In this document: piece by piece, positions 1-6,697 of the stretch | Numbering within the stretch: the first letter of the stretch is position 1 | How the letters are laid out: every line of letters begins with the position of its first letter | Assembly (NCBI GenBank): GCA_964451715.1 | Contig: CAYVIZ010000033.1 | Location: forward strand, 1 to 13,510 | DNA from: Tiamatella sp964451715 | GTDB taxonomy: Archaea; Thermoproteota; Thermoprotei_A; Sulfolobales; Acidilobaceae | DNA: 13,510 nucleotides | Reading direction: 5' to 3' | Program-made: the position numbers and the translations under genes | Notes under the pieces: model-generated | What the model saw: the letters and a program-made list of their open reading frames with translations, nothing else | What the model was told of the DNA's origin: nothing | Database searches by the model: none

Positions 1-262
1 TCCTCATAATTATCTTTACTGCATTAACGAGCTGGTTAATACTCTTGGCCCCAGTTACAACCATCTTTCCCGACTTGAAAATGAGAGCTGTAACCTTGGG
101 AACCTGCAGTCTATATATGAGGCCGGGAAACCTGTCAGGATTATATTCTACATCTTCTATCTTGGACTCTATAAACTGCAGGTCAAGCTCGTGCTCCAAT
201 ATAACTGTAGCAACAATATTCTCTATCTGGACCTGAGGCTTAAAATCCCCTTCACCCACCAT
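1..262 (-). CDS. tbp: TATA-box-binding protein TBP, N-terminal part (runs off window)
   Basis: This is the general transcription factor that binds the TATA element and recruits TFB and RNA polymerase in archaea. Reading the complement from ATG at 262-260 gives 87 codons. They include VQIENIVATV near residues 11-20, YNPDRFPGLIYRL near 42-54 and the diagnostic PKVTALIFKSGKMVVTGAKS near 56-75, which are the core strands of the first TBP repeat. Archaeal TBPs are about 180-200 residues with two such repeats, so the second repeat lies outside the window. An upstream ATG at 272-270 is out of frame and meets a stop almost at once. In-frame TTG codons lie further upstream, but the TATA elements at 294-316 would start the message close to ATG 262, giving a short leader. 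A plus-strand open frame at 45-236 is only the antisense shadow of this gene. Confidence 0.95.
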   Translation of the reverse strand, partial: MVGEGDFKPQVQIENIVATVILEHELDLQFIESKIEDVEYNPDRFPGLIYRLQVPKVTALIFKSGKMVVTGAKSINQLVNAVKIIMR

Positions 263-293
263 TACAACACCATGATTCAACAATACACAACTA

Positions 294-316
294 CTATTTA
301 AAAAGCCTATTTAAAC
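294..316. promoter_or_regulatory. Two TTTAAA TATA elements, divergent promoter for TBP and the sRNA
   Basis: Two copies of the block CTATTTAAA lie at 294-302 and 308-316. The TTTAAA core is self-complementary, so each copy reads as a TATA box on both strands. On the minus strand they place transcription starts roughly 10-25 bases ahead of the TBP ATG. On the plus strand the first copy sits about 25-30 bases before the start of the C/D-box RNA candidate (about 325-329). The positions fit archaeal promoter geometry; no start site is measured. Confidence 0.55.
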
Positions 317-328
317 AAGCCTCTCTAC

Positions 329-389
329 GGGGATGACGAAGTGGGCAGCCTGTGACCTAGAATGAAGACAACCAACTCACTCTGACCCT
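329..389 (+). ncRNA. Candidate C/D-box 2'-O-methylation guide sRNA
   Basis: The segment has the ordered boxes of an archaeal C/D sRNA. Box C is ATGACGA at 333-339 (consensus RTGATGA, one mismatch). A D'-like GTGA lies at 352-355 (alternative CTGT at 350-353), box C' is ATGAAGA at 362-368 (one mismatch), and box D is a perfect CTGA at 382-385. The spacers are 12 bases (340-351) and 13 bases (369-381), as expected for the two antisense guides, and the whole is the typical 50-60 bases. GGGG at 329-332 pairs with CCCT at 386-389 as the terminal stem that closes the kink-turn. By the N-plus-five rule, position 377 (U) and position 347 (A) would pair with the methylated residues. I cannot name the rRNA or tRNA targets. 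The RNA ends against the stop codon of the convergent gene at 389. Confidence 0.62.
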
Positions 390-991
390 CACAGTAATTC
401 TTCTATCTCTCTCCTGGCCTGACCGTTTTCTTCTAGGATAAGCTCTAGAATTTTATAGCGTCTCTTATTTTCCCCATTCTCTTTTATCCATGCTTCTATG
501 TGCTCCTCCTTAGCATCTATGCTAATATCTAGATTCAGCCATACATTACTTCTTATATAGAAAGAAGTATCCGGCTCAAGTCCGAGAACCCTTCTCGCAT
601 AATATGAAGCGTTGCGAACTTCTATATTATGAGGATTCGCCTTCATAGCGGGCTTGTCTTTGCCGACCCCTATCAGGTATCCGAAAATATATTTCAAAAG
701 GTTTCTAACAGGCAGATTAAACACTGCATCATCGGGATATTTGATTATATCTAATGAAGTCTTTAGTTTTTGAATGTAAACACTTGGCTCAAGTATAGGG
801 TTAAAAGGCGTATAACCCAGTAGAGGATTTACTGTGAACCCTAGGTTTCTCTTATATATAAAGACAAGGAAGCGTGGTGATTCTAAATAGTAATATGAAA
901 AATGATTTTCACCATAGTAAACCTTCTTTGTACTGCTACGAATAACATAGAACGGCAGGGATATCCTGGCTATGTTTTTACTTGTATTCAA
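389..991 (-). CDS. Hypothetical protein, 200 residues
   Basis: I do not recognise this protein family. The product has no signal peptide, no clear membrane helix and no cysteine motif. The N-terminal and central parts are rich in aromatic and beta-forming residues (for example HFSYYYLESPRFLVFIYKRN near residues 30-49). The last 40 residues are highly charged and predicted helical (from about EEHIEAWIKE to REIEELL). The start is TTG at 991-989, directly after an in-frame TAA and preceded by a G-rich GGAAGGGGG stretch that may act as the ribosome site. A TATA-like CTTTTATAG on the minus strand lies about 25 bases ahead of a start near 999. The gene is divergent from the dppB operon and convergent with the sRNA candidate. 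It could be a DNA- or RNA-associated protein, but nothing in the sequence proves it. Confidence 0.7.
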   Translation of the reverse strand: MNTSKNIARISLPFYVIRSSTKKVYYGENHFSYYYLESPRFLVFIYKRNLGFTVNPLLGYTPFNPILEPSVYIQKLKTSLDIIKYPDDAVFNLPVRNLLKYIFGYLIGVGKDKPAMKANPHNIEVRNASYYARRVLGLEPDTSFYIRSNVWLNLDISIDAKEEHIEAWIKENGENKRRYKILELILEENGQARREIEELL

Positions 992-1018
992 TTATCAAGC
1001 CCCCTTCCATATTATAGA

Positions 1019-1068
1019 CGCTATAAAAGATCTTTTGTTCATGTAGATTTAATAATGACATTTTATGC
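1019..1068. promoter_or_regulatory. Divergent promoter region with 12-bp palindrome
   Basis: The gap between the hypothetical gene and dppB carries a minus-strand TATA-like element, CTTTTATAG (1022-1030 complement), suited to the gene at 389-991. Plus-strand TATA-like elements GATTTAATAA (1046-1055) and ATTTTATG (1060-1067) could drive dppB. The perfect palindrome AAAAGATCTTTT at 1025-1036 overlaps the minus-strand TATA element and could be an operator. Which plus-strand element is used is not determinable here. Confidence 0.4.
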
Positions 1069-1127
1069 TCTCTATTAACAGGTGTGGATGAATACAGGGC
1101 TTGATATAGCCGGTTAGGTGATAGACA

Positions 1128-2150
1128 GTGCGTTGGCTTATAGTGAAGGTAATCAACTTGCTTATAGTCCTTATAGCGGTCACCTATATAGTAGCGGCTA
1201 TAACTTCAGGTCCTATGGCCCAATTAGAGATAGATAGACAACGCCATACATTACAGGAGGCGGTAAGACATGTGGAAGGTCTCACTCCGGAAGAAAGGCA
1301 GGAATGGGTTAACCAGAGACTTGAAGCTTATATAAGATCTCAGGGGTTAGATAAGCCATGGTACTTACTTGCCCTAAAATATACAGTAACCCTGCTTAAA
1401 TTCAAAGACTTGAACGCTACTACAATGACCACATTATACTTCCACCAAGGTAGCAAAAAGGTTCTTTATATTATTGCAGAAAGGATACCGTTTTCCATAC
1501 TTCTCTTCACAACATCGTCTGCTTTAACGATCCTCTTCGCTCTCCCTCTTGCGTTATACGCAGCTAGACGGCCAGGGGGGATGTTGGATAACACTATAGT
1601 AGCATGGAGTGTATTCAGTGTAAGTATGCCGTGGTGGTGGCTTGCGATGGTATTCATATATCTATTTTCATATAAATGGCACATATTTGCAGGACCATCC
1701 GCGCAGATAGACTGGAGAAGCCCGGCACAGGTTCTGGATCGTATGGCCCTACCCGTCATCACGGTTACACTATTAAGCATAGGGGATTCAGCGTTCCGTA
1801 TGAGGAACATACTACTCGATACATTCAATGAAGACTTCGTTATGGTAGCTCGTGCTAAAGGCGTTCCCGAGAGAACTGTTCTCATGAAACACATATTACG
1901 GGCTGCAGCACCACCTATAGTCACTATAGTCATGTTCAGCCTTGTACTCAGCGTTGTCAATGGAGCCATAATAACCGAGTTAGTTTTCAACTGGTTTGGA
2001 ATGGGCAGACTCTACTGGGATGCTATCTCCCAGAACGACATACCCGTACTCGTCGAGTTGACTTACATAACGACCTTACTGTATCTCTTAGTTAGGTTCC
2101 TCTTGGATATACTTTACACCTACCTAGATCCCAGGATAAGGAGGGCTTGA
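1128..2150 (+). CDS. dppB: ABC importer permease, DppB/OppB family
   Basis: This is the first of two membrane subunits of a peptide/nickel/oligosaccharide-class ABC importer. Helices are visible at about 5-26, 121-145, 158-181, 206-220, 263-283 and 309-331. The EAA loop that docks on the ATPases runs from about 233 to 264 (DFVMVARAKGVPER then HILRAA), and the end TYLDPRIRRA is typical of the family. Between helix 1 and helix 2 there is a hydrophilic, charged segment of about 90 residues (27-115) facing outside, somewhat longer than in bacterial DppB. The start is GTG at 1128 with AGGTGAT at 1116-1122 as the ribosome site; the earlier in-frame ATG at 1089 is cut off by TAG. Stop TGA at 2148-2150 is followed 15 bases later by dppC, so the two are co-transcribed. 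Confidence 0.93.
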   Translation: MRWLIVKVINLLIVLIAVTYIVAAITSGPMAQLEIDRQRHTLQEAVRHVEGLTPEERQEWVNQRLEAYIRSQGLDKPWYLLALKYTVTLLKFKDLNATTMTTLYFHQGSKKVLYIIAERIPFSILLFTTSSALTILFALPLALYAARRPGGMLDNTIVAWSVFSVSMPWWWLAMVFIYLFSYKWHIFAGPSAQIDWRSPAQVLDRMALPVITVTLLSIGDSAFRMRNILLDTFNEDFVMVARAKGVPERTVLMKHILRAAAPPIVTIVMFSLVLSVVNGAIITELVFNWFGMGRLYWDAISQNDIPVLVELTYITTLLYLLVRFLLDILYTYLDPRIRRA

Positions 2151-2165
2151 AGAGGTGAAGATGGC

Positions 2166-3713
2166 GTGAAACTAAAAGAAATACGTGAGTCATGGTCAAA
2201 TAATATGTCCATCATACTACGCACGTGGTCTGGAAAAATAGGAATAATTCTTCTAGTAGTATTCATAGTTCTAGCTCTTCTAGTAATGGTCAAATATTAT
2301 CCTGACACTACGACCGCGTATGGTAAAGGAATAGCATCCTATTGGCCTTATAACTATCCTTTCAATGCCCCTCCGTCTTGGGCCGTGAAAGACAAGTTTA
2401 ATGGTATATATGTGTACAAGAAAGATCTAACTGATACGGGTGCAGTGTCAACTGTAATAAAGATCCCTGGACTCTTCGGTTATAAAAACATCCCCGGTTA
2501 CACGCATAATTATACATATGGCTTTAATTATACATCAAATGGATTTCCAAGCGACATACTAATAGCGACGGGTGTATATGCCGGTAGCAATGTTACATAT
2601 GTGAGGCTTCTCTACTTCCTTGAAAGACCGGATGGGTCTATTATAGTATTCTATAATTCAACTCTTCAAACAGGAAAAGAAACCCTAATCCATGGGTCTA
2701 CCACTAAGAAAGGCAATGAAACAATTGTTCTCCCATTAGGTATACGTAAACTATCCTCCTCATCTATTATTTACCCAAACTTGTTAAGTAGTTTAAAATC
2801 CATATACAATAATACTTCAATAGATGTTACAGATACGGCTAATTATAACAAACTATTATTCGGGAAACCCGTTAAAAGAGAGGACGGTAGCTGGGATATA
2901 ATACCTCTAAAAGGGGAATACAAGATAATTATAACTGCATTATTCATACCTAGCAAGAATGTCGACCCCAATAGCAAGGAAGGCTCAGTTACATTAACAA
3001 CGTTTGCATGGAAGATGATGCCTAATGCATATGGTTTATTCGGTACAGACAATGTTGCTAGACCTATAGGACTAGGTTTACTGCTAGGAATACCTTACGC
3101 GTTCTATATAGGATTTACTGTAACTTTTATATCAACTTTCATAGGCGCACTCTATGGAACACTTGCTGGTTATTGGAAAGACCTGAAAGGGGAAGCAATG
3201 ATGAGAGTTGCCGACATAGTGAACTCGCTTCCCTTCCTCCCCATTCTTATAGTATTAACCTTCGTGTTTAGGCAGACGATAAATCTTACAATACTTGCGG
3301 GTTTAATGATAGTTCTGTTCTGGGCTGGGCCAGTTATAATTGTTCGAAGCATGTCCCTTCAAATAAGCGAGCAGTTATATATAGAAGCGGCAAAAGCTTC
3401 GGGTGTTGGTACCTCTAGAATAGTTTTCCGCCACATATTCCCACAGATTTTACCCTATACTATAGCCATATCGGTACTAAGTATACCAGGTATAATAGTT
3501 ACAGAGGCGGGACTAAGCCTTCTAGGCTTTGGCGATCCGACAGCGCCTACTTGGGGTAAAATGTTGCAAAACGCGTATGACTCACAGGCTGTCATAAACG
3601 GTTGGTGGTGGACTTATCTCTTCCCCGGACTAGCACTAGTGGTGTTCTCTGCAACATTCCTGTTGATAGGACGGGCAATAGAACCCATAGTTGCGCCAAA
3701 ACTTCAAAAATAA
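2166..3713 (+). CDS. dppC: ABC importer permease, DppC/OppC family, with large ectodomain
   Basis: This is the second membrane subunit and partner of DppB. Helix 1 lies at about 23-42. The conserved FGTDNVARP motif at 292-300 precedes the transmembrane core, and the EAA loop runs from about 403 to 434 (EQLYIEAAKASGVG then FRHIFPQILP). The family end, LGFGDPTAPTWGKML, follows at 453-467. The protein has 515 residues against the usual 280-320 because about 240 residues are inserted between helix 1 and the GTD motif, on the outer face. This insert is rich in Tyr, Ser and Thr and holds N-glycosylation sequons at N115, N121, N142, N164, N184 and N215/N216, as expected for an archaeal surface domain. 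GTG at 2166 is preceded by GAGGTGA at 2152-2158; the nearby ATG at 2161 leads straight to TGA. Confidence 0.93.
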   Translation: MKLKEIRESWSNNMSIILRTWSGKIGIILLVVFIVLALLVMVKYYPDTTTAYGKGIASYWPYNYPFNAPPSWAVKDKFNGIYVYKKDLTDTGAVSTVIKIPGLFGYKNIPGYTHNYTYGFNYTSNGFPSDILIATGVYAGSNVTYVRLLYFLERPDGSIIVFYNSTLQTGKETLIHGSTTKKGNETIVLPLGIRKLSSSSIIYPNLLSSLKSIYNNTSIDVTDTANYNKLLFGKPVKREDGSWDIIPLKGEYKIIITALFIPSKNVDPNSKEGSVTLTTFAWKMMPNAYGLFGTDNVARPIGLGLLLGIPYAFYIGFTVTFISTFIGALYGTLAGYWKDLKGEAMMRVADIVNSLPFLPILIVLTFVFRQTINLTILAGLMIVLFWAGPVIIVRSMSLQISEQLYIEAAKASGVGTSRIVFRHIFPQILPYTIAISVLSIPGIIVTEAGLSLLGFGDPTAPTWGKMLQNAYDSQAVINGWWWTYLFPGLALVVFSATFLLIGRAIEPIVAPKLQK

Positions 3714-3742
3714 CTCTCTGGGCATCTAATCAAACAAGAATA

Positions 3743-3755
3743 CTTTTCTCTTCCT
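3743..3755 (+). terminator. Pyrimidine-rich possible transcription end after dppC
   Basis: A T/C-rich run (ACTTTTCTCTTCC) follows the dppC stop by about 30 bases and precedes the separate SBP promoter. Archaeal termination often uses T-rich tracts without a hairpin. This is a weak example and may only attenuate read-through. Confidence 0.25.
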
Positions 3756-3779
3756 CGCGTGGTATGGTAGGGGGATACG

Positions 3780-3790
3780 TTTAAATATAT
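3780..3790 (+). promoter_or_regulatory. TATA box for the substrate-binding protein gene
   Basis: TTTAAATATAT is a strong archaeal TATA element 65-75 bases before the ATG at 3855. It predicts a start near 3812 and a leader of about 40 bases carrying GAGGTGA at 3839-3845. A private promoter inside the operon would give the binding protein a higher dose than its permeases, a common need in ABC importers. Confidence 0.6.
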
Positions 3791-3854
3791 AGGTTGTGCC
3801 ATTATTTTAGATACATGACCTAAACAACAACCATGTTAGAGGTGAGCTTGAATA

Positions 3855-6491
3855 ATGAAGAAGTATTTGTCACTAGCTATAATACTCCTTATGATAATCC
3901 CGCTGATACCAGTTTACCATGCAAACGCGCAAGAAGGTGTTCTGGTGCAGAGAGTGGTTATACAGAGGATACAAGATGATGCAACAGCCGTTCAGTCGTT
4001 AGAAAACGGTAATACACAAGGCAGAGTGTTTGCTATAAACAACCCTGATACAGCAAACGAGCTGAAACAAAGAGGATTCCAGGTCATATCAGCATACAGT
4101 GGGCTCAACGACATCCTAGTCAACCCTGCCTCAAACTGCAGTAATGGAATGTTCAACATATTCGCTAACAGGAAAGCAAGATTCGCGCTGCAGTTCCTAG
4201 TTCCAAGGGACCAGATAGTAGCCAATATATTCAAAGGAGCAGCATACCCAGCAGTATTCTCCTACATACCCTACCAGCCAGACTACCCCTACATAGCCGG
4301 AACAGCTATAAAATGGAAGTCAATAGTCGATGTTAAGGGCAAGGAGTATGGTCTACAGTTACTAAAACAGGCTCTAGAAGAGGAAGGAGCTGTACTACAA
4401 AACGGTAAGTGGTATAAGGACGGCAAGCCCGTAACGGTCAACTTCGTAATAAGAGTAGAAGACCAAAGGAAAGACATAGGAAACATGCTGGCCGACGTAT
4501 TAGAGAATGAGGCTAACCTCACCGTTAACAGAATGTACAAAGACTTCAGCGCTGCACTAAGCATAGTCTACTATGACGACCCCGGTAAGTGTGAATGGAG
4601 CCTCTATACCGAAGGATGGGGAATAACAGGTATGACCCAGTTCAACTACGATGATGCTGTATACTTCTATAGCAGCATATGGGGTAATATGCCTGGATGG
4701 GGAGAATCAGGCTACTGGAACTACGCTAATGACACCATAGACGACATAGCAACAAAGCTAGACAGTGGCTACTATACTGATGTAAATTCCTTCTACGAAG
4801 CTATAAACAAGCTACTCGATCTAGGATTCCAGGAAGCAGTGAGAGTATGGGTTGTAGCAACTGCTGATCAATATATAGCTTCACCTGATCTGTCAGGGAT
4901 AGTTGTAAGCCCCGTTGTATATCCTTGGAACACGTATACATGGATGAACCTACACTATGCCGGCCCCAACGTTAAGCTAAGCAATAGATACGTCTACAAG
5001 GAGGGTTGGGCATGGAACCCTGTAGGTGGATGGAGTGACATGTATAGTAGACCCGTAGTGGATGCGGTTACATGGGCAGGAATAACTAGCAGACCTACAG
5101 ATGGTAAGACTGGATGGAGTCCTGCAAATACAGCTATATGGAAGGTAGAAAGGGGTAACCCTACCGTGCAGGTGCCTTCTGATGCACTGGTATATGATCA
5201 TGCACAGCATAAGTGGGTTCATGCAGTCGATGTAGGTAGAACAGCTGCAAAAGCTGCAGTGACAATAAACTACCCAATGCTAAAACAGTTTAAGTTCCAT
5301 GATGGTTCAAAGATGAGTATAGCAGATATACTAGCACCATATTATATAATATTTGAGTACGCGTTCGACGATAGTACAGATAACTTTACGGACACAAGGG
5401 CCGAGCCAGTGCTCCAGTACTTCTACTGGACCACACTAACCACGTTCGTAGGCATAGAAATACTTAATGATACAGCTGTTAGAGTTTATACGAATTATAC
5501 AAGCGTGGATGACGGACGTATAGCTATGGCCGCCGATCCATGGACAAGCTTCCCGCTAGAGCTTTATGCGGCAATGGATCAGATAGCCAGGACAGGCAAC
5601 TACGCCTTTACAAGATACACTTCCAACGAGCAGATACACCTGCTGTCACCAGACCAGGACGACGCTATGGTTAACGCATTAGACCAGCATAAGAACAACC
5701 CGCCTGACTGGGTTCAGCAGTTAATAGACCTAGGATTCCTAACACCCGAAGAATGGCAGCAGCGTGTGACGAACCTAGAGAACTTCTACAATGCTCATCA
5801 CCACTTAGTAATAGGAAATGGCCCATTCTATCTTGATTCATATGATGCGGTAAACGATGTAGCGACTCTTGAAAGGTTTGCTGACTTCCCAATAGCCCAC
5901 GATGCTGTTGCCAACGAGCTTGCACCTAGGTACCTAGACCTGAAAGCACAGGCCGAAGACATAGCATACAATACCGAGGGAACACCAATAGCTCTTATGA
6001 ATATAAAGATAAATGGACAACCAGTATCACCTAGCGATGTAGTACTTCACGCTATAATGGTTGATATAAACACGTACAAGACAGTCTTCCTGAAGACCGA
6101 ACAGGTAAGTCCAGGAGTGTTCAAGGCCGTGCTGCCTTCAGACATGCCTGAGGGCCAGTACCAGCTGGTGATCTTAGCGTATCCTGTCGGCTTCAGCTTC
6201 CCAGGTACATACCAGAAGATAGTAACTCTCCAAGCCCCGATTCAAACAACTACTACGACGACAACCACGACAACGAGCACTCCTCCGCCTACTCAGTCAA
6301 CGACGACAACCACGACAACGTCGACGACAACCACTACAACGACATCTACTCAGTCGCCTTCGCCTTCACCTACTCAGACAACAAGCACGACTACAGCTAA
6401 AGGAGGAACTAGCGCAACCACTATAGCTGCCGCGCTAATAGTCGTCGCGATAATACTGGTAGGCGCCGCGCTCTTATACTCAAAGAAGTAA
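3855..6491 (+). CDS. dppA: Membrane-anchored family 5 solute-binding protein, permuted domain order
   Basis: This is the extracellular receptor that delivers peptide- or oligosaccharide-type ligands to DppB/DppC. A Sec-type signal peptide lies at 1-25, with likely cleavage after ANA and no lipobox Cys. Residues 35-370 resemble the part normally found late in SBP_bac_5 proteins: RKARFALQFLVPRDQIVANI at 106-125 followed by IPYQPDY near 138-144. Residues 384-690 resemble the normal beginning: WNPVGGWSDMYS at 387-398, FKFHDGSKMSIADIL at 479-493 and GNGPFYL at 654-660. A beta-rich module follows (701-795), then a Thr/Pro/Ser stalk (797-848) and a C-terminal helix (856-875) ending in SKK. The only cysteines are C95 and C246, possibly a disulfide. 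Length is 878 against about 530 in bacteria. From memory, long archaeal binding proteins of this kind share the order. The ligand is unknown. Confidence 0.9.
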   Translation: MKKYLSLAIILLMIIPLIPVYHANAQEGVLVQRVVIQRIQDDATAVQSLENGNTQGRVFAINNPDTANELKQRGFQVISAYSGLNDILVNPASNCSNGMFNIFANRKARFALQFLVPRDQIVANIFKGAAYPAVFSYIPYQPDYPYIAGTAIKWKSIVDVKGKEYGLQLLKQALEEEGAVLQNGKWYKDGKPVTVNFVIRVEDQRKDIGNMLADVLENEANLTVNRMYKDFSAALSIVYYDDPGKCEWSLYTEGWGITGMTQFNYDDAVYFYSSIWGNMPGWGESGYWNYANDTIDDIATKLDSGYYTDVNSFYEAINKLLDLGFQEAVRVWVVATADQYIASPDLSGIVVSPVVYPWNTYTWMNLHYAGPNVKLSNRYVYKEGWAWNPVGGWSDMYSRPVVDAVTWAGITSRPTDGKTGWSPANTAIWKVERGNPTVQVPSDALVYDHAQHKWVHAVDVGRTAAKAAVTINYPMLKQFKFHDGSKMSIADILAPYYIIFEYAFDDSTDNFTDTRAEPVLQYFYWTTLTTFVGIEILNDTAVRVYTNYTSVDDGRIAMAADPWTSFPLELYAAMDQIARTGNYAFTRYTSNEQIHLLSPDQDDAMVNALDQHKNNPPDWVQQLIDLGFLTPEEWQQRVTNLENFYNAHHHLVIGNGPFYLDSYDAVNDVATLERFADFPIAHDAVANELAPRYLDLKAQAEDIAYNTEGTPIALMNIKINGQPVSPSDVVLHAIMVDINTYKTVFLKTEQVSPGVFKAVLPSDMPEGQYQLVILAYPVGFSFPGTYQKIVTLQAPIQTTTTTTTTTTSTPPPTQSTTTTTTTSTTTTTTTSTQSPSPSPTQTTSTTTAKGGTSATTIAAALIVVAIILVGAALLYSKK
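6243..6400 (+). repeat. Thr-codon microsatellite encoding the SBP stalk
   Basis: This stretch is nearly all ACN codons for Thr, interspersed with Ser and Pro. A perfect 21-base unit at 6255-6275 recurs at 6300-6320, 45 bases later and in frame. A 20-base copy with one mismatch follows at 6322-6341. CTACTCAG recurs at 6289-6296, 6346-6353 and 6370-6377. The pattern looks like in-frame duplication of a linker, so stalk length may vary between strains. The encoded stalk is a likely O-glycosylated spacer between the receptor and the membrane anchor. Confidence 0.8.
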
Positions 6492-6515
6492 GCAGAAACT
6501 ATGTAATCTATAACC

Positions 6516-6532
6516 TTTCTTTTTCTATTTTT
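6516..6532 (+). terminator. T-rich terminator after the binding-protein gene
   Basis: TTTCTTTTTCTATTTTT begins about 25 bases after the TAA at 6489-6491. Such T-tracts are sufficient for archaeal RNA polymerase to stop. It separates the SBP message from the ATPase genes, which have their own promoter. Confidence 0.55.
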
Positions 6533-6640
6533 GCTTTGTCTCATCCCTATTTTATGATGACGGGATCTAGGTAGGTTGATTTACTATAATAGGCCATAAT
6601 GATATGCGCGTGTTTTTCATGACTCTATTATTGCGAGGAT

Positions 6641-6648
6641 AATTTAAA
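6641..6648 (+). promoter_or_regulatory. TATA-like element before dppD
   Basis: AATTTAAA lies about 55 bases ahead of the dppD start and would set transcription near 6672. The 206-base gap from 6492 to 6697 otherwise holds only the T-tract terminator and no gene I can support. Confidence 0.45.
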
Positions 6649-6697
6649 GTTAAATTTTGCCTTCCACGAATTATAGACCGGTTGCTGGAAAGCTAGG

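Noticed and set aside
1466..1990. Minus-strand open frame of 174 codons inside dppB.
   Set aside because: It lies wholly opposite a clear permease gene, has no recognisable motifs and no promoter or ribosome site; an antisense shadow.
6243..6400. Short direct repeats considered as a CRISPR array.
   Set aside because: They are in-frame Thr codons within a secreted protein's stalk, with no spacers and no cas genes nearby.
6554..6625. Second C/D-box RNA candidate: a perfect ATGATGA at 6554-6560, a TTGA at 6576-6579 and an imperfect C'-like ATGATAT at 6599-6605.
   Set aside because: No box D (CTGA) follows at a suitable distance, there is no closing stem, and it lies just after a terminator tract without its own clear TATA element.
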